Of a DNA stretch of 29,549 nt, positions 16,481 through 24,503 are shown one piece after another (position 1 is the first letter of the stretch; each line of letters begins with the position of its first letter). The notes below the pieces were generated by a model that ran no database searches, was not told the origin of the DNA, and saw only the letters and a program-made list of their open reading frames with translations. The DNA is from Chloroflexota bacterium (GTDB lineage Bacteria > Chloroflexota > Chloroflexia > QHBQ01 > JADMIH01), in NCBI GenBank assembly GCA_015478675.1, contig JADMIH010000031.1, positions 1 to 29,549 of the forward strand. Reading direction: 5' to 3'. A program made the position numbers and the translations under genes.

Positions 16481-17647
16481 CTACGCCTGTTCGAGAGCAG
16501 CACTCTTTTGTGCTCTTACAGGTAATGAGTCCCTTTGCTGTTGGATTGCTTCCGCTATGAGCGCTTCCATTTCGCTCACTGTAGAATCCCATGACGTGCG
16601 TGCAAGCACCGAGCGCATCTTTTCTGCTCGTGCGGCCCTTTCTTCATCGGAAGAAGATAACGCCTCCTCGCAAGCCGCGATAAACTCTTTGGGTGTTGCT
16701 CCCAGATAAACAATATCGCCGTAGGGGACGGCCACATCGGTAATGGGGGTGCTTACTATCGGCTTCTCGGCCACCATGTACTCCAGCGTCTTAGTGGGGC
16801 TGATGAAGCGTGTAGACTCGTTGCGTGCGAAAGGCAACAGGCACACGTCCCAGCCTGCGAGGTAAGATGGGAGGTTCTCGTAGCTTCGCAGCCCTATGTA
16901 GTGAATATTGGGCTGCTCAGGCAGGTCGTTGACGTCAATCTTGACAACAGGACCAACCATAACGATCTGCCACTCAGGGTGCGCCTCCGCTAGCGCGTCG
17001 AGCAACGCCAGGTCCATTCGCTCATCAATAACGCCGTAGAAGCCGAGGCGTGGGTGCGGCAGGTGCGCCTGGTCGGTAGCCTCCGCAAAGCTGGCAGCCT
17101 GCCTAAAGTGAGCAGCATCAATGCTGCTGGGGAAGCAGTAGAGATTGTCGTGTCGGCCCTTCTTCGCCTTATAGAGGCTTGGCCCGCCGGTGAAAACTAT
17201 GTCTGCCCAGCGCAATAGAGCAGCCTCACGCTCAAGCAGTTGTGGTGGCGCGAAGCGAAAGGCCGATAGCTCGTCCATGCAATCGTAGACCACCGCCTCC
17301 GGCTCAAGTTCCTGCGCTAGAGGCAGGGCCATAGGGGTGTAAAGCCATGCGACGTAATTCTCCAGCTTTTGCTCATCGACTAACTGCTTGAGAAGAACTT
17401 TGAGCACAGGCAATTGCTCATCACTGAAGCCTGGTGATGCCAGGTTAGTGCACGGCTTACAGACAAGCACATCAGGAGCCGGCGTATCGAACTCCCAGTG
17501 TGGATCTTCCCCAGCTAAGTACGCTTGTTCCTGGATGAAGAATACCCTGTGGTCGGCGGCAAGCCGTGAGAGCAGGTGTTGCGGACGCTGGTAAACAAAA
17601 TCCCAGTTGAGATGTGAGAAGACAACCAGATCGTAATTCCTGTACAT
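16481..17647 (-). CDS. Glycosyltransferase (GT-B fold)
   Basis: 388-residue glycosyltransferase starting DLVVFSHLNWDFVYQRPQHL, a form common among enzymes encoded beside UDP-galactopyranose mutases. The donor half holds PRLGFYGVIDERMDLALLDA and the region RFISPTKTLEYMVAEKPIVS, where the conserved Glu would contact the donor sugar. It is the first gene of the minus-strand cluster. The ATG is supported by GGAG 6 nt upstream. A 112-bp gap separates it from the flavoprotein gene. The donor sugar is not determined, but galactofuranose is plausible from context. Confidence 0.87.
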   Translation of the reverse strand: MYRNYDLVVFSHLNWDFVYQRPQHLLSRLAADHRVFFIQEQAYLAGEDPHWEFDTPAPDVLVCKPCTNLASPGFSDEQLPVLKVLLKQLVDEQKLENYVAWLYTPMALPLAQELEPEAVVYDCMDELSAFRFAPPQLLEREAALLRWADIVFTGGPSLYKAKKGRHDNLYCFPSSIDAAHFRQAASFAEATDQAHLPHPRLGFYGVIDERMDLALLDALAEAHPEWQIVMVGPVVKIDVNDLPEQPNIHYIGLRSYENLPSYLAGWDVCLLPFARNESTRFISPTKTLEYMVAEKPIVSTPITDVAVPYGDIVYLGATPKEFIAACEEALSSSDEERAARAEKMRSVLARTSWDSTVSEMEALIAEAIQQQRDSLPVRAQKSAALEQA

Positions 17648-17776
17648 TTATTCTCCATTCCGCATGCAAAGTCAGCCACATATACGCTACTAAGCACAGC
17701 CATAAGGCACTAAAGCAAGTAATGTGCCAGGCGAGTGAAGGAGCAGGGCTCGGGGCTCGGCCGCTGATCCCCGATC
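17648..17776. other. Region upstream of the glycan cluster
   Basis: 129 bp that should carry the leftward promoter of the seven-gene cluster. Read on the minus strand there is a TATATG-like -10 near 17690 but no good -35. No gene is seen. Confidence 0.3.
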
Positions 17777-17958
17777 GTAACTGTTCAGAGTAAGCCATGA
17801 CCCTATGGGTCACCACTACCGATGAAAATACGAGTGATTCAGCACCCCTCTATACTACTACCCTTCTCATTTCTAGAGGAGTAGGGGTGAGGGTGCGTGA
17901 AGGTACGCTTCCACAGCTACTCTAAGAAGGTTGCTCCACCTCAACTCTGAACATTTAC
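17777..17958 (+). mobile_element. MITE copy C, complete, diverged core
   Basis: 182 bp bounded by GTAACTGTTCAGAGTA on the left and ACTCTGAACATTTAC on the right. The hairpin core is much decayed (cccttctc..gaggagtagg), and the 10-bp unit gggtgcgtga is recognisable. The right flank is AATGGGAT and the left flank is CCCCGATC, so it has no matching target duplication. Copy D follows after exactly those 8 bp. Confidence 0.75.
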
Positions 17959-17966
17959 AATGGGAT

Positions 17967-18148
17967 GTAACTGTTCAGAGTATGGGCTTGGGGGGCCGGC
18001 CAGGCCCCTGACGAGGTTACAGGGGTGATTAAAGCCCCCTCTCCCTTCATGGGAGAGGGGCATGGGGTGAGGGCGGGTGAGGGCAGATGGTTCAACACCC
18101 GCACGGATACCCCAAGGAGATTGCTCCACCTCAACTCTGAACATTTAC
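17967..18148 (+). mobile_element. MITE copy D, complete, with 8-bp target duplication
   Basis: 182 bp bounded by GTAACTGTTCAGAGTA and ACTCTGAACATTTAC, flanked by exact AATGGGAT repeats at 17959-17966 and 18149-18156. It has the intact hairpin core (about 18034-18060) and a left module with gacgaggttacaggggtg that is shared with the copies at 24714 and 26309. It is inserted directly beside copy C, and its right end lies 14 bp upstream of the -35 of the SAM-riboswitch promoter. Confidence 0.82.
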
Positions 18149-18162
18149 AATGGGATCTCTTC

Positions 18163-18192
18163 TTGACATAGTGTGTACTGTTGGTGTAGACT
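18163..18192 (+). promoter_or_regulatory. Promoter for the methionine/folate gene
   Basis: Consensus TTGACA at 18163-18168 and TAGACT at 18187-18192 with 18-bp spacing. The start is expected near 18199, just before the riboswitch aptamer. Confidence 0.7.
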
Positions 18193-18203
18193 AGGCGGAC
18201 AAG

Positions 18204-18304
18204 CTAATAGAAATCGAGAGTGGTAGCGAGAGAACTGGCTCTAAGACCTACCCGGCAACCGGCAACAGCGCGGTGCCCCACCCAGCCCTCTGGGGAAGGA
18301 TTAG
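18204..18304 (+). promoter_or_regulatory. SAM riboswitch aptamer (class I or I/IV type)
   Basis: The segment TCGAGAGTGG..AACTGGCTCTAAGACC..CCCGGCAACC..GCGGTGCC follows the conserved order of the S-adenosylmethionine (S-box) aptamer. The closing P1 helix can form between CTAAT (18204-18208) and ATTAG (18300-18304). The usual GGAGGGACTGG segment is replaced by GCGAGAGAACTGG, so it is a divergent member. A terminator follows at once and the next gene makes methionine, the expected target: high SAM should stop transcription. Confidence 0.85.
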
Positions 18305-18322
18305 GCCGCTCAACGGCAATAT

Positions 18323-18349
18323 GGCCTCTCCTTGAGAGGTCTTTTTGTT
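18323..18349 (+). terminator. Riboswitch expression-platform terminator
   Basis: 8-bp stem GGCCTCTC (18323-18330) with GAGAGGTC (18334-18341), counting one G-T pair, loop CTT, followed by TTTTTGTTT. It lies 18 bp after the aptamer and about 100 bp before the start codon, so it is an attenuator rather than an end-of-gene terminator. Confidence 0.85.
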
Positions 18350-18445
18350 TGGCATATTTGGCAGTAAGCTATGGGTGGAGTGCTATGGGCGCGTCACCGG
18401 CGATCTATGAGGCAGCTTTGGCTGCCATGGGAGGCACCGACGTAA

Positions 18446-20482
18446 ATGCCTGCATCTGAAAAACGAAATATCGACCAAAGCCATCCTTTTCTCGTCCGTT
18501 TGCGTCAGGAAGGGCCCATCATCTGCGATGGCGCGATGGGCACCATGCTCTACTCTATGGGTGTGCCTGATGGACATTGCTTTGATGAATGCAATATCTC
18601 GCAGCCCGACCTGGTGCGTAGCGTGCACGAAGCATACATCAAGGCTGGCGCTGACATCATCGAGACCAACACTTATGGCGCGAACCGCTTCAGGCTGTCG
18701 TTATTTGACCTGGGTGACAGGGTGCGCCAGATCAATATGCGTGGAGCTAAGATAGCCCGGGAACTGCGCGAGGTGAGCGGCCAGCCCGTGCTCGTGGCCG
18801 GCGCTGTTGGCCCCCTTGGCAAGCCTATCCGGCCGGTAGGGGTTATCCCGGCAGACGAAGCGCGTTCTATTTTCCGCGAGCAGATAGAGGCTCTCCTTGA
18901 AGGTGGGGTTGACCTCTTTATCCTGGAGACGTTCCGCGATCTTGAAGAAATGCGCCAGGCGCTCACGGCGGTGCGCGAGGTTTGCGACTTGCCTGCGGTC
19001 GCGCAGATGACCTTCGAAGAGGACGGGCGCACCCAGATGGGCAACACCCCTGCGGAGGTTGTGGCCGCTCTTGAAGCGTTGGGCGCTGACGTCATAGGGG
19101 CCAACTGCTCGACCGGGCCTCAAAGGATGGCTCGTGTTATCTCCGAGATGGCGGCTCACTCGCACAAGCCGCTATCGGCGCAGCCCAACGCAGGCTGGCC
19201 TGAGATGGTTGGCGGACGCATTGTTTACGTCTCTACTCCTGGCTACATGGCCGACTTCGGCAAACGAATGGTCGCCAGGGGCACAAAGATACTTGGCGGC
19301 TGCTGTGGCACCACACCAGCCCATATCAAAGCACTGGTTGAGTGCCTGCGCCAGCCGGGAGAGACCTCAACGCCGGGTGAGGTGCCTGGCCGCCCATGGG
19401 GTGCCGCTAGCTCGCTCTCTTCAATCACCGCTCCACTCACCGCGGCGCAGAGCGATACGCCTGTCCCCAGGTCGGGTGGGGTAATTGAGGAGAGTGAAGA
19501 GCGTCTATCTGTGCACGATGAGGCAGGCTCTTTCGGTTGGAAGCTCGGCAAGGAATTTGTGGTCAGCATCGAGCTTGATCCGACCAAGGGAGTAAACCCC
19601 AAAAAACTTATTATCGGCAGCCAGATGCTGAAGCAGAAAGGGGTAGATGCGGTAAATGTAGCTGATAGCGCCCTTGGCCGCGCTTCGATGAGCGCGCTTG
19701 CCGTTAGCTATCTCGTGACGCAGCAGGTGGGTATAAACGCGATTGTCCATTTCACTACTCGCGACCGCACGCTGATGGGTATTCAGGCCGAGCTACTCGG
19801 CGCGCATGCAATGGGGATACGCCATATACTTGCTCTCACGGGCGATGCGCCCAACCCTGTTGAAGGGCTAGGCTCATCGGCTGTTTTCGATATTGATTCT
19901 ATTGGCCTGATCAAGCTGTTGACCAAGCTGAACAGAGGCGAAGATATAGCGGGAAACAGTATCGGCGGCACCGCCGACTTTCTAATCGGTTGCGCTTTTG
20001 ACCCGGCGGCTCGCGACTTGCCTCTGCAAATAGATCGCCTGGGACAGAAGCTGGAAGCGGGGGCGCACTTCGTCATGACGCAGCCTGTTTACGATCTTGA
20101 GCTCGTAGATCGCACTCTTGAGCACGTTAAGGCGTTCAACGCGCATGTGCTGCTGGGCATACTGCCTTTGCAGAGTTATCGCCATGCCGAGTTCCTGCAC
20201 AACGAGGTGCCGGGTATTGTCATTCCCGAGTTTGTGCTTGCACGGATGCATGCGGCAGGCGCGGAGGGTCGCCAGGCAGGGGTTGAGATGGCCCAGGAGA
20301 TATTGAAGTACGCCCAGGACCGGTACGCGGGCGCCTACCTGATGCCGTCGTTTGGCCGCTATGAGCTATGCGCCAGCGTACTAGACGTTCTGCCGCGGTT
20401 TGCGCCCGTCGGCATCAGCAGCGAGGCGTCAGGGGGCGGCGCGCACAAATACCCCAAGAAGGTTGCTCCACCCCAACTCTGA
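18446..20482 (+). CDS. Bifunctional homocysteine S-methyltransferase/methylene-THF reductase
   Basis: 678-residue fusion of two one-carbon enzymes. Residues about 15-305 are a zinc-dependent homocysteine methyltransferase (DGAMGTMLYSMG at 28-39; zinc cysteines Cys221 in GANCSTGP and Cys286/Cys287 in GGCCGTTPAH). After a linker rich in Ser and Pro (306-360), residues about 368-660 form a methylenetetrahydrofolate reductase barrel (EFVVSIELDP, NVADSALGRASM, ILALTGDAPNP, HFVMTQPVYD). Together they make and use methyl groups for methionine, in line with the SAM riboswitch upstream. GGGAGG lies 12 nt before the ATG. The last nine codons (PKKVAPPQL) and the stop fall inside a partial MITE, so the natural C-terminus has been replaced. 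Confidence 0.93.
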   Translation: MPASEKRNIDQSHPFLVRLRQEGPIICDGAMGTMLYSMGVPDGHCFDECNISQPDLVRSVHEAYIKAGADIIETNTYGANRFRLSLFDLGDRVRQINMRGAKIARELREVSGQPVLVAGAVGPLGKPIRPVGVIPADEARSIFREQIEALLEGGVDLFILETFRDLEEMRQALTAVREVCDLPAVAQMTFEEDGRTQMGNTPAEVVAALEALGADVIGANCSTGPQRMARVISEMAAHSHKPLSAQPNAGWPEMVGGRIVYVSTPGYMADFGKRMVARGTKILGGCCGTTPAHIKALVECLRQPGETSTPGEVPGRPWGAASSLSSITAPLTAAQSDTPVPRSGGVIEESEERLSVHDEAGSFGWKLGKEFVVSIELDPTKGVNPKKLIIGSQMLKQKGVDAVNVADSALGRASMSALAVSYLVTQQVGINAIVHFTTRDRTLMGIQAELLGAHAMGIRHILALTGDAPNPVEGLGSSAVFDIDSIGLIKLLTKLNRGEDIAGNSIGGTADFLIGCAFDPAARDLPLQIDRLGQKLEAGAHFVMTQPVYDLELVDRTLEHVKAFNAHVLLGILPLQSYRHAEFLHNEVPGIVIPEFVLARMHAAGAEGRQAGVEMAQEILKYAQDRYAGAYLMPSFGRYELCASVLDVLPRFAPVGISSEASGGGAHKYPKKVAPPQL

Positions 20483-20490
20483 ACACTTAC
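20449..20490 (+). mobile_element. MITE copy E, right-end fragment overlapping a gene end
   Basis: About 42 bp matching the right end of copies C and D (ATACCCCAAG..TTGCTCCACC..ACTCTGAACACTTAC, ending at 20490). The rest of the element is absent; methylene-THF reductase coding sequence adjoins directly. The element's CTCTGAAC supplies the TGA stop at 20480-20482. The right end is 14 bp upstream of the rpsO -35. Confidence 0.75.
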
Positions 20491-20504
20491 CGCTAGAAAG
20501 CGCC

Positions 20505-20534
20505 TTGTCCAGCAGTCTGCGATTGTGTTATAAT
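20505..20534 (+). promoter_or_regulatory. rpsO promoter
   Basis: TTGTCC (20505-20510) and TATAAT (20529-20534) with 18-bp spacing and an extended -10 (TGTTATAAT, 20526-20534). The transcript would start near 20541, leaving a leader of about 135 nt before rpsO. Confidence 0.75.
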
Positions 20535-20582
20535 AGCCGCGTATTGCAAAGTGAGGTGTAGTAGGAATAAAGAAGGTGTGCC

Positions 20583-20661
20583 GCCTCCCAGCAGTAGAGG
20601 ATTTGAGGCAGATGTATGAACGCCCTGGAGAATGGGCCAGCGGGGGCGTCTGACCGCCCGC
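20583..20661 (+). promoter_or_regulatory. Structured rpsO leader
   Basis: Three possible hairpins in the 5' UTR: GCCTC/GAGGC (20583-20587 with 20605-20609), GCCC/GGGC (20622-20625 with 20634-20637), and a longer GC stem at 20640-20648 with 20655-20661 that ends one base before the Shine-Dalgarno AGGAGG (20662-20667). S15 often represses its own mRNA through such leaders, so this is a candidate autoregulatory site by inference. Confidence 0.45.
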
Positions 20662-20675
20662 AGGAGGTAATCTAA

Positions 20676-20969
20676 TTGGCATTGCAGACGGAGCGTAAGC
20701 AGGAGATAATCGGCGATTATAAGATACACGACACCGATACAGGCTCGCCTGAAGTACAGATAGCTATTCTGACGACGCGCATAAATGACCTGAGATCGCA
20801 TTTCACCGCTAACAAGCACGACCATCACTCTCGGCGTGGTCTCCTCAAGATGGTGGGCCGCCGCCGGCGGTTGCTCAACTATGTGGCACGCAAGGACATC
20901 AACCGTTATCGCGACATCATAACGCGTCTCGGCCTGCGCGACTCCACGTCCCGCCCAGGGCACCTGTAA
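20676..20969 (+). CDS. rpsO: 30S ribosomal protein S15
   Basis: 97-residue S15, a primary 16S rRNA-binding protein of the small-subunit platform. Recognised from [19 protein letters not shown] (24-42), [20 protein letters not shown] (48-67) and [14 protein letters not shown]. It is slightly longer than the usual 88-89 residues because of a C-terminal extension ([11 protein letters not shown]). The start is TTG at 20676, 8 nt after AGGAGG. It is followed by pnp, the common bacterial pairing. Confidence 0.97.
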   Translation: MALQTERKQEIIGDYKIHDTDTGSPEVQIAILTTRINDLRSHFTANKHDHHSRRGLLKMVGRRRRLLNYVARKDINRYRDIITRLGLRDSTSRPGHL

Positions 20970-20994
20970 TTCACCTCTCAAATATCAGAGTTTT

Positions 20995-21027
20995 GCGGCC
21001 AGTTTTTCGCGTAGTGCGGCTGGCCGC
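20995..21027 (+). terminator. Hairpin between rpsO and pnp
   Basis: 8-bp stem GCGGCCAG (20995-21002) with CTGGCCGC (21020-21027), followed only by TTT. It may be a weak terminator or a processing site like the RNase III site between these genes in E. coli. Confidence 0.55.
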
Positions 21028-21120
21028 TTTGGACTACCCTGGGCCGCCGACCACTGACAGCCCTATGGAAGCAAAGCCGGTTCGCAGAAGGTAATCACCG
21101 GCTGTTGAAGGAGAATGTTT

Positions 21121-23538
21121 GTGAACGAAAGTAAGAAATTCAGTACCACGTGGGCCGGACGTGAGCTAACGATAGAGACCGGCAAGCTCGCGGAACAAGC
21201 AGCAGGCGCTTGCACAGTACGATACGGCGACACGATTATCCTGGCGACCGTTGTAGCCGCCAGGGAACCCCGCGAGGGGACCGATTTCCTTCCGCTGACG
21301 GTAGATTACGAGGAAAAGATGTATGCCGCCGGGAAGATACCGGGCGGCTTTATCAAGCGCGAGGGGAGGCCCACTGAGGTAGCTACGCTTACCGCTCGCC
21401 TCACCGACAGGCCGCTTCGCCCATTGATACCCAAGCAATGGCGCTCCGAGATACAGCTTACAATCACCACCCTATCATCAGACCAGGAGAACGAGCCTGA
21501 CTTGCTCTCCATTATAGGCGGATCGGCGGCCATGAGCCTGTCGGACGTGCCTTTTGCAGGTCCTGTCGGCTCGGCCAAAGTAGGCTATATAAATGGCGAG
21601 TTCATCCTGAACCCGACTGCCCAGCAGTTGCAGGGCTCGGAGCTGGACCTCATACTGGCGGGCACCGCTGATGCTGTAACGATGGTTGAAGCGGGCGCAC
21701 GTGAGCTTCCTGAGGAAGTTATGCTTGAGGCCATTCGCCTCGGCTTCGAGGAAGGGATCAAGCCTGCCGTCGAGTTGCAGAAGAGAATGATCGAAGAGCT
21801 TCAGCCTAAGAAGCGCGAATGGCAGGCTCCCCAGACAGATACAAGCCTTGTTGACCGTGTAAACGACTTTCTGGGCACAAGACTGCGCGAGGAAGCCAAC
21901 AACCCCAACAAGTCGGTTCGCGAGGCGCAGACCGATGCCCTCATGCTGGAAGTCTCTAACCATTTTGTCGATGCCGAAGATGTGCCTGACTTTGAGAAAG
22001 GCAAGCTGAGAGGCGATGTGGCGAAAGCCTTCGAGTCGCTGTTGAAAGAAGAAGTACGCACGGCCATTTTGGAGCGCGGCGAGCGTCCGGATGGGCGCGG
22101 GGTAACGGAGATTCGCCCTATATCGATAGAGGTTGGGGTGTTGCCGCGCACGCACGGCTCGGCTATCTTTACACGCGGGCAGACCCAGGTGCTCTCTGTT
22201 GCCACGCTCGGCACTGGCGCTGACGAGCAGATGCTTGATGGCCTCGGCATCGAGGACAAAAAGCGCTATATACACCACTACAACTTCCCTTCTTACTCAA
22301 CAGGAGAGGTCAAGAGGTCGCGTGGCCCTTCCAGGCGTGACATCGGGCATGGCGCGCTCGCCGAGCGGTCATTAGTGCCTGTGCTGCCGAGCGAGCAGGA
22401 GTTCCCTTACGTAATACGCGTGGTCAGTGAGACGCTGTCGTCCAATGGCTCGTCTTCGATGGCATCGGTCTGCGGCAGCACATTGTCGCTGCTCGATGCG
22501 GGTGTGCCGCTCAAGGCTCCTGTGGCGGGTATCGCTATGGGCCTTGTTGAGAGCAAGGATGGCACTCAGCATCGCATACTCACCGACATTCAGGGGATAG
22601 AGGATGCGTTGGGCGATATGGACTTCAAGGTGGCAGGCACAACCGAAGGTATTACAGGCTTGCAGCTTGACCTGAAGACAGCCGGGCTTGCTTTCGCGAT
22701 CATGCAGGAAGCGATGACCCAGGCGCGTGACGCCCGCCTCTTCATACTTGATAAGATGGCGCAGGTGATTTCTGCTCCTCGTGAGGAGTTGTCGCTTTAC
22801 GCGCCGCGTATCCTGAGCATCAAGATCAACCCTGAGAAGATTGGCGCCCTGATCGGACCGGGTGGCAAGAACATTCGTGGCATCACGGAGAAGACCGGCA
22901 CCAAGATTGACGTGGACGAGACGGGGCTTGTGCAGGTAGCTTCCACGGACGGAGAGAGCGCCAAGCAGGCCATTAAGATGATCGAGGGGCTGACCAAAGA
23001 GGCCGAAGTTGGCGAGATTTACCTCGGCAAGGTGGTGCGTATCCTACCCTACGGCGCTTTCGTGGAGATTTTGCCGGGCAAGGATGGGTTGGTCCATATC
23101 TCGGAGCTTGCCGACTACCGTGTCGAGCAGGTTGAGGACGTGGTGAGCCTGGGCGACGAGATCAACGTGATGGTGATAGATGTAGACCGCCAGGGCAAGA
23201 TCAGCCTGTCGCGCAAGGCTGTGTTGACGGGCGAAATGCCCCCACCACGCGCTGAACGCGAGCGAGGCGGCTTCGGTGGCGACCGCGATAGAGGTCCGCG
23301 AGATGGCGGGCGAGGCGGCTTCGGCGGTGGCGGTGATCGTCCACCACGAGAAGGTGGCTACAGCCCTGGAGGCTACGGGCAGGGTGCCGGTAGTCGAGGC
23401 CCCAGTGGCCCACCTTCGGGTGGAGGCTACGGCAACCGCCCGCCACGCGAAGGCGGAGGCTACGGCAATCGCCCGCCTCGTGAGGGTGGCGCTCCCGGTG
23501 GAGATCGCCCCCCGCGAGAAGGGGGCAATCGCTGGTAG
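21121..23538 (+). CDS. pnp: Polyribonucleotide nucleotidyltransferase (PNPase)
   Basis: Phosphorolytic 3'-5' exoribonuclease of RNA turnover, active as a trimer. Order of parts: two RNase PH-like halves joined by an alpha-helical segment (catalytic acids in GIEDALGDMDFK, near residue 490-503), a KH domain with GPGGKN (about 580), and an S1 domain (about 629-700, GEIYLGKVVRILPYGAFVE). A 95-residue tail follows, rich in Arg, Gly and Pro, with RGG-like and NRPPREGG repeats, beyond the usual length of about 700. The start is set at GTG 21121 because AAGGAG (21108-21113) is 7 nt away; the ATG at 21115 is only 1 nt from it. Protein 805 residues. Confidence 0.96.
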   Translation: MNESKKFSTTWAGRELTIETGKLAEQAAGACTVRYGDTIILATVVAAREPREGTDFLPLTVDYEEKMYAAGKIPGGFIKREGRPTEVATLTARLTDRPLRPLIPKQWRSEIQLTITTLSSDQENEPDLLSIIGGSAAMSLSDVPFAGPVGSAKVGYINGEFILNPTAQQLQGSELDLILAGTADAVTMVEAGARELPEEVMLEAIRLGFEEGIKPAVELQKRMIEELQPKKREWQAPQTDTSLVDRVNDFLGTRLREEANNPNKSVREAQTDALMLEVSNHFVDAEDVPDFEKGKLRGDVAKAFESLLKEEVRTAILERGERPDGRGVTEIRPISIEVGVLPRTHGSAIFTRGQTQVLSVATLGTGADEQMLDGLGIEDKKRYIHHYNFPSYSTGEVKRSRGPSRRDIGHGALAERSLVPVLPSEQEFPYVIRVVSETLSSNGSSSMASVCGSTLSLLDAGVPLKAPVAGIAMGLVESKDGTQHRILTDIQGIEDALGDMDFKVAGTTEGITGLQLDLKTAGLAFAIMQEAMTQARDARLFILDKMAQVISAPREELSLYAPRILSIKINPEKIGALIGPGGKNIRGITEKTGTKIDVDETGLVQVASTDGESAKQAIKMIEGLTKEAEVGEIYLGKVVRILPYGAFVEILPGKDGLVHISELADYRVEQVEDVVSLGDEINVMVIDVDRQGKISLSRKAVLTGEMPPPRAERERGGFGGDRDRGPRDGGRGGFGGGGDRPPREGGYSPGGYGQGAGSRGPSGPPSGGGYGNRPPREGGGYGNRPPREGGAPGGDRPPREGGNRW
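23422..23487 (+). repeat. 33-bp tandem repeat in the pnp tail
   Basis: Two adjacent units starting GGAGGCTACGGCAA at 23422 and 23455 encode GGYGNRPPREG twice. Related PPREGG copies flank them on both sides. Synonymous differences between the units indicate that the protein sequence is being kept. Confidence 0.8.
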
Positions 23539-23594
23539 GTCGGTTCCAGTACGGACACTGCGACGCTTGTAAAATGCAAAGAGCAGTAAGGCAG

Positions 23595-23619
23595 GACCTC
23601 TCCCAAATAGGGAGGGGTC
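23595..23619 (+). terminator. Terminator after pnp
   Basis: 10-bp stem GACCTCTCCC (23595-23604) with GGGAGGGGTC (23610-23619), one G-T pair, loop AAATA. The T-run that follows is interrupted (TCCATTTGTCCTTT), so efficiency is uncertain. Confidence 0.7.
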
Positions 23620-23693
23620 TCCATTTGTCCTTTACGCCATACTCAATGTCGCCCAAGCTAGCTTGACATAAAGCCGAACAGCAAGGTAGGTAA

Positions 23694-24503
23694 TGTGCCA
23701 CTCATCTTACGCATGGCGGGCGACCTACTGCCAGAGCTGCATTAGCGGGATTATCATTGGCGCTGGCTACCTCGCTTAAGTTGTACCCAGGCGTGCTGGT
23801 GCTTTATCTCATCATGCGGCGCGAATGGAGGGCGCTAGCCGCCTTCGCTCTTGGTCTTGTAGGCTATGGTCTGGTGGGAATGCTGCTGACCAGCCTGCAG
23901 GACACCTGGACTTATTTCACCCGCGTGCTGCCGAACCCCGGGGGCACCACAGCCTGGATGGAGAACCAGACGCTAAGCGGCTTTGTCGCCAGGCTGCTCA
24001 CCGACCGCATCCGCCTCGAGAGCTTCGCCGCTGATCTGCCTGCGCGTGCCCTCAAACTTAGCGTGCTAAACTACGCGGTTGGGGCTTTGGTCATAGGGTT
24101 GGTGCTAGGGCTGAGCTATATCCGTCGTAAGTCACAGTCACAACAGCAGCTACAGCCCCCAATTCGTAGCGGTTCGTCATACACACTTGGTTTCGCTTCT
24201 CTACTCTCTGCCACTATATTCGTACTGCCAGCCGCGTGGTTGCACTACTACGTAGCTTTTCTTCTGTCGCTGGCCGTCGCCTTCTATTGCCTGCAGGCAG
24301 ACGGTGGGTACTGGTGGCTGCACAGCCCCAGGTTGGTGACTGCTTCCGTTGTCTGCCTGGGGTTAGGCACGGTGTTGTTGATGTTCGGCAACGTGTGGTT
24401 TTTCTATAACCGCGACAACTTCGGAGGTGTCTGGAAGCTGCTGCTATCATATAAGTTCTACGGTGCTGTGGTCTTCTGGGCGGGGCTCGTGATGATGCAG
24501 TAG
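23694..24503 (+). pseudogene. 5'-truncated GT87-like membrane mannosyltransferase remnant
   Basis: An open frame from 23694 (stop at 23691) encodes the C-terminal part of a multi-pass membrane protein. It has ALAGLSLALATSLKLYP followed by YLIMRREWRAL, typical of the middle of DUF2029/GT87 polyprenyl-phosphate-dependent mannosyltransferases, and then about six hydrophobic helices. The N-terminal helices and catalytic Asp region (expected 150-200 residues) are missing, and no matching frame exists between the pnp terminator and 23694. A TTG at 23757 could start a 248-residue fragment, but there is no ribosome-binding site. It is most likely a decayed gene. Confidence 0.65.

Noticed and set aside
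18220..18459. 80-codon open frame between the SAM aptamer and the methionine/folate gene
   Set aside because: It runs through the conserved riboswitch and its terminator and shows no protein family.
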